Shown here piece by piece: positions 13,701-14,867 of a stretch of 14,867 nt of DNA (positions are counted from its first letter, which is position 1; each line of letters begins with the position of its first letter). A model generated the notes under the pieces. It made no database searches and was not told where the DNA came from. It saw only the letters and a program-made list of their open reading frames with translations. The DNA is from an uncultured Lachnospiraceae bacterium (GTDB lineage: Bacteria > Bacillota > Clostridia > Lachnospirales > Lachnospiraceae): positions 1-14,867 of the forward strand of contig CACZTF010000265.1 in assembly GCA_902784025.1 (NCBI GenBank), written 5' to 3'. Position numbers and translations under genes: made by a program.

Positions 13701-14578
13701 AAAATGACACATCAGGAAAGAAGATAAACAAGGCTGTGTTTAAAGCTGACAGCGTGCATGTATGCAGTGCTAAGAAGTCTAAGCCTACAGTGTTCATTCC
13801 TGTATTCCCGGGTACGAACTGCGAATATGATACTGCAGCAGCTTTTGAAAAAGCAGGAGCTAATGTTATAACCGAGGTTTTCAGAAATCTTACGCCGGAT
13901 GCCGTCAGAGAGTCAGTTACTGCATTTAAAAAGGCTGTTGATAAAGCGAATATACTCGCGTTTGCCGGAGGTTTTTCAGCCGGCGACGAACCCGACGGAG
14001 CAGCTAAATTTGCAGCTTCTGTTTTCAGAAACGAAAAGCTTTCCGAGTCAGTTGCGAAGCTTTTGGATAAGAGGGATGGTCTGATCCTTGGTATATGCAA
14101 CGGATTCCAGGCTCTGGTTAAGCTGGGACTCCTTCCGGACGGTGAGATATGCAAGCTTACAAAGGATTCCCCTACGCTTACTACGAACTCCATAGGAAGA
14201 CATGTTTCAAAATATGTGAATGTAAAGGTTACTTCTGATCTTAGTCCATGGCTTGCAGGTGCAAAAGCCGGAGGAGTATATACCACTCCGGTATCACATG
14301 GTGAGGGACGGTTTGCGGCACCGACAAAAGTCATAAATGAACTGTTTAAGAACGGACAGGTGGCTACAAGGTACTGTGCACCTGACGGAAACGTATATAT
14401 GGATGAGAAGTATAATATAAACGGTTCTTATATGGCTATTGAAGGCATAACCAGTAAAGACGGACGTATATATGGAAAGATGGCTCATCCTGAACGCATA
14501 GGCAAGGGTGTGGGTATCAATGTTTACGGTGAACAGGATATGAAAATATTTGAAAGCGGAGTAAAATATTTTAAATAA
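10796..14578 (+). CDS. purL: phosphoribosylformylglycinamidine synthase, single-chain (PurL)
   Basis: Converts FGAR, glutamine and ATP to FGAM, the fourth step of purine synthesis. This is the large single-chain form (1260 residues), as in many clostridia and in proteobacteria, not the PurS/PurQ/small-PurL complex of Bacillus. After an N-terminal PurS-like part come the linker segment DTYWSDHCRHST (223-234), the ATP-site region with FKNETHNHPTEIEPFGGAAT, and a second AIRS-like half with IGGKDSMSGSF. A C-terminal class I glutaminase domain (about 997-1260) opens FPGTNCEYD and carries nucleophile Cys1101 (GICNGFQAL) and His1231/Glu1233 (MAHPER). ATG at 10796 is chosen because AAAGGAG lies at 10781-10787; the frame could open 16 codons earlier, but those bases are promoter-like and lack a ribosome binding site. 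Complete, with no sign of damage. The icd gene starts 20 bases downstream. Confidence 0.97.
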   Translation: MGNVRRVYVEKKEPFDTGAKDLLGELKGFLGIKGVKNVRLLVRYDVENITDEMFRLSLENVFSDVPVDEVYLDKFKAGKDDTVISVEYLPGQFDQRADSAKQCIELLADKKTKTIPEVKSATTYVIEGKLTKNDVEKIKDYLINPVDQREAGEEIPDTLAVSYSMPEETKVLDGFINLDKKGLKKLYDELDLAMSFDDFDYIYKHYKREEKRDPSFTEIKIFDTYWSDHCRHSTFLTELKNIKIGNGSYRSEFDDSLRQYLRDHKKIYGEKKDKYICLMDMATLAMKKMLMTGQLKNKEETEEVNACSIVVPVTVDGKEEEWLISFKNETHNHPTEIEPFGGAATCLGGAIRDPLSGRSYVYQAMRITGASDPTVSRSKTIKGKLPQKKICTEAARGYSSYGNQVGLATGYVKEIYHPGYAAKHMEVGAVVGAAKKENVLRETPAPGDVVVLLGGRTGRDGIGGATGSSKAHTKKSVDECSAEVQKGNPPEERKMQRLFKRPEVTKIIKKCNDFGAGGVAVAVGELADGLEIDLDKVTKKYEGLNATETAISESQERMAVVLSPENAEKFIKYADEENLEATVIAEVTREKRLVMKWEGEVVADISRAFLSTNGVHQIQDVEIEIPDDKESLLVTPEINDWKKAWLERISDLNSCSQRGLVERFDSTIGAGSVISPYGGEYGDSEVQTMIHKLPVDKGECSTVTMMSYGFDPYLSSWSPFHGASWAIVDSVAKIVASGGDCEKIRFSFQEYFGKPGNDPKKWGDAAAALIGAHQAQISFGMPAIGGKDSMSGSFEDLNVPPTLISFALCTADESEIITPEIKNVGSYICKFEAHKDVNELPIYEQLLMTYSDIHRCIRDGVVTAAYALDNTGLVNALTKMAMGSNVGIQFDEHITMRDLFDPTYGSLIVEIPADKMSYHFGRINMDKKIIGVTTEDPVFKLKGSKLPLEKIREAWEKPLESVYPTVTEENDTSGKKINKAVFKADSVHVCSAKKSKPTVFIPVFPGTNCEYDTAAAFEKAGANVITEVFRNLTPDAVRESVTAFKKAVDKANILAFAGGFSAGDEPDGAAKFAASVFRNEKLSESVAKLLDKRDGLILGICNGFQALVKLGLLPDGEICKLTKDSPTLTTNSIGRHVSKYVNVKVTSDLSPWLAGAKAGGVYTTPVSHGEGRFAAPTKVINELFKNGQVATRYCAPDGNVYMDEKYNINGSYMAIEGITSKDGRIYGKMAHPERIGKGVGINVYGEQDMKIFESGVKYFK

Positions 14579-14598
14579 AGATCATAAGGGAGGAGAGA

Positions 14599-14867
14599 AT
14601 GGATAAGATAATAATGAAAAACCCCATCGTTGAGATGGACGGTGACGAAATGACAAGGATACTATGGGGGCTTATCAAGGAAAAACTCATTTTACCATAT
14701 GTTGATCTGCAAACAGAATATTATGATCTGGGTCTGGAGCATCGCGTGGAAACAAACGATGAGGTTACTACTATGGCAGCAGAAGCCATAAAGCTTCATC
14801 ACGTAGGTGTAAAGTGTGCGACCATAACACCTAATGAGGCCAGACGCGAAGACTATAATCTCACAAC
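14599..14867 (+). CDS. icd: isocitrate dehydrogenase (NADP), N-terminal part
   Basis: Partial: only the first 89 codons are in the window. The product should oxidise isocitrate to 2-oxoglutarate, feeding glutamate synthesis. After MDKIIMKN the protein reads NPIVEMDGDEMTRILWGLIK, followed by LILPYVDL, YYDLGLEHR, TNDEVT and VKCATITPNEARR. This is the start of the eukaryote-like NADP-dependent subfamily also found in clostridia, rather than the E. coli-type enzyme. ATG at 14599 follows GGGAGGAG (14588-14595). It lies 20 bases after purL with no terminator between them, so the two are probably co-transcribed. NADP use is inferred from the subfamily, since the coenzyme site is beyond the window end. 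Confidence 0.93.
   Translation, partial: MDKIIMKNPIVEMDGDEMTRILWGLIKEKLILPYVDLQTEYYDLGLEHRVETNDEVTTMAAEAIKLHHVGVKCATITPNEARREDYNLT

Noticed and set aside
13549..14334. Long 261-codon minus-strand frame opposite the purL glutaminase domain
   Set aside because: It is a shadow of a strongly conserved coding region; its product is serine- and proline-rich without recognisable motifs and has no ribosome binding site or promoter.

Overview
The window looks like chromosomal DNA of a low-to-moderate GC Gram-positive anaerobe, most probably a clostridium of the Lachnospiraceae type. This is inferred from protein style only: a Firmicutes SigA, clostridial-type aspartate kinase and homoserine dehydrogenase, a single-chain 1260-residue PurL, a eukaryote-like NADP isocitrate dehydrogenase, strong AGGAGG-type ribosome binding sites and SigA-like promoters. 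No rRNA, tRNA, CRISPR array, insertion sequence or phage gene was seen.

Layout. (1) 29-4441, plus strand: a compact run of rpoD (primary sigma factor), trmK-like tRNA methyltransferase, homoserine dehydrogenase and aspartate kinase, the last two being the entry and branch-point steps of threonine/methionine/lysine synthesis. (2) 4443-4763, minus strand: a small membrane protein, ending tail to tail with aspartate kinase. (3) 4764-4993: a divergent control region with two promoters and two perfect inverted repeats. (4) 4994-6418: a compact cassette of a 46-residue four-cysteine peptide, an intrinsic terminator, an HPr-kinase/PEPCK-like P-loop protein and an S24/S26 peptidase. This is the most interesting part, because it looks like a minimal ribosomally made, post-translationally modified peptide (RiPP) or peptide-signalling system. 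(5) 6521-8596: an unrecognised lipoprotein followed by lipoate-protein ligase. (6) 8705-8956: a tiny Thr/Glu-rich lipoprotein with its own promoter, a palindrome in the leader and a strong terminator. (7) 9171-10307: a GH5-type glucanase without a signal peptide. (8) 10390-10596, minus strand: a 68-residue unknown protein with its own promoter and terminator. (9) 10796-14578: purL, followed 20 bases later by the start of icd, which runs off the window.

How they fit together. The housekeeping genes (rpoD, trmK, hom, lysC, lplA, purL, icd) frame an accessory stretch of about 6 kb between lysC and purL. In that stretch genes are short, often secreted or unknown, and mostly have their own promoters and terminators. 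In the peptide cassette, a promoter close to consensus drives the peptide gene, and the terminator just after it should let only part of the transcription reach the kinase-like and peptidase genes. That arrangement suits many copies of a substrate and few copies of its enzymes. The two enzyme genes overlap and are probably translationally coupled.
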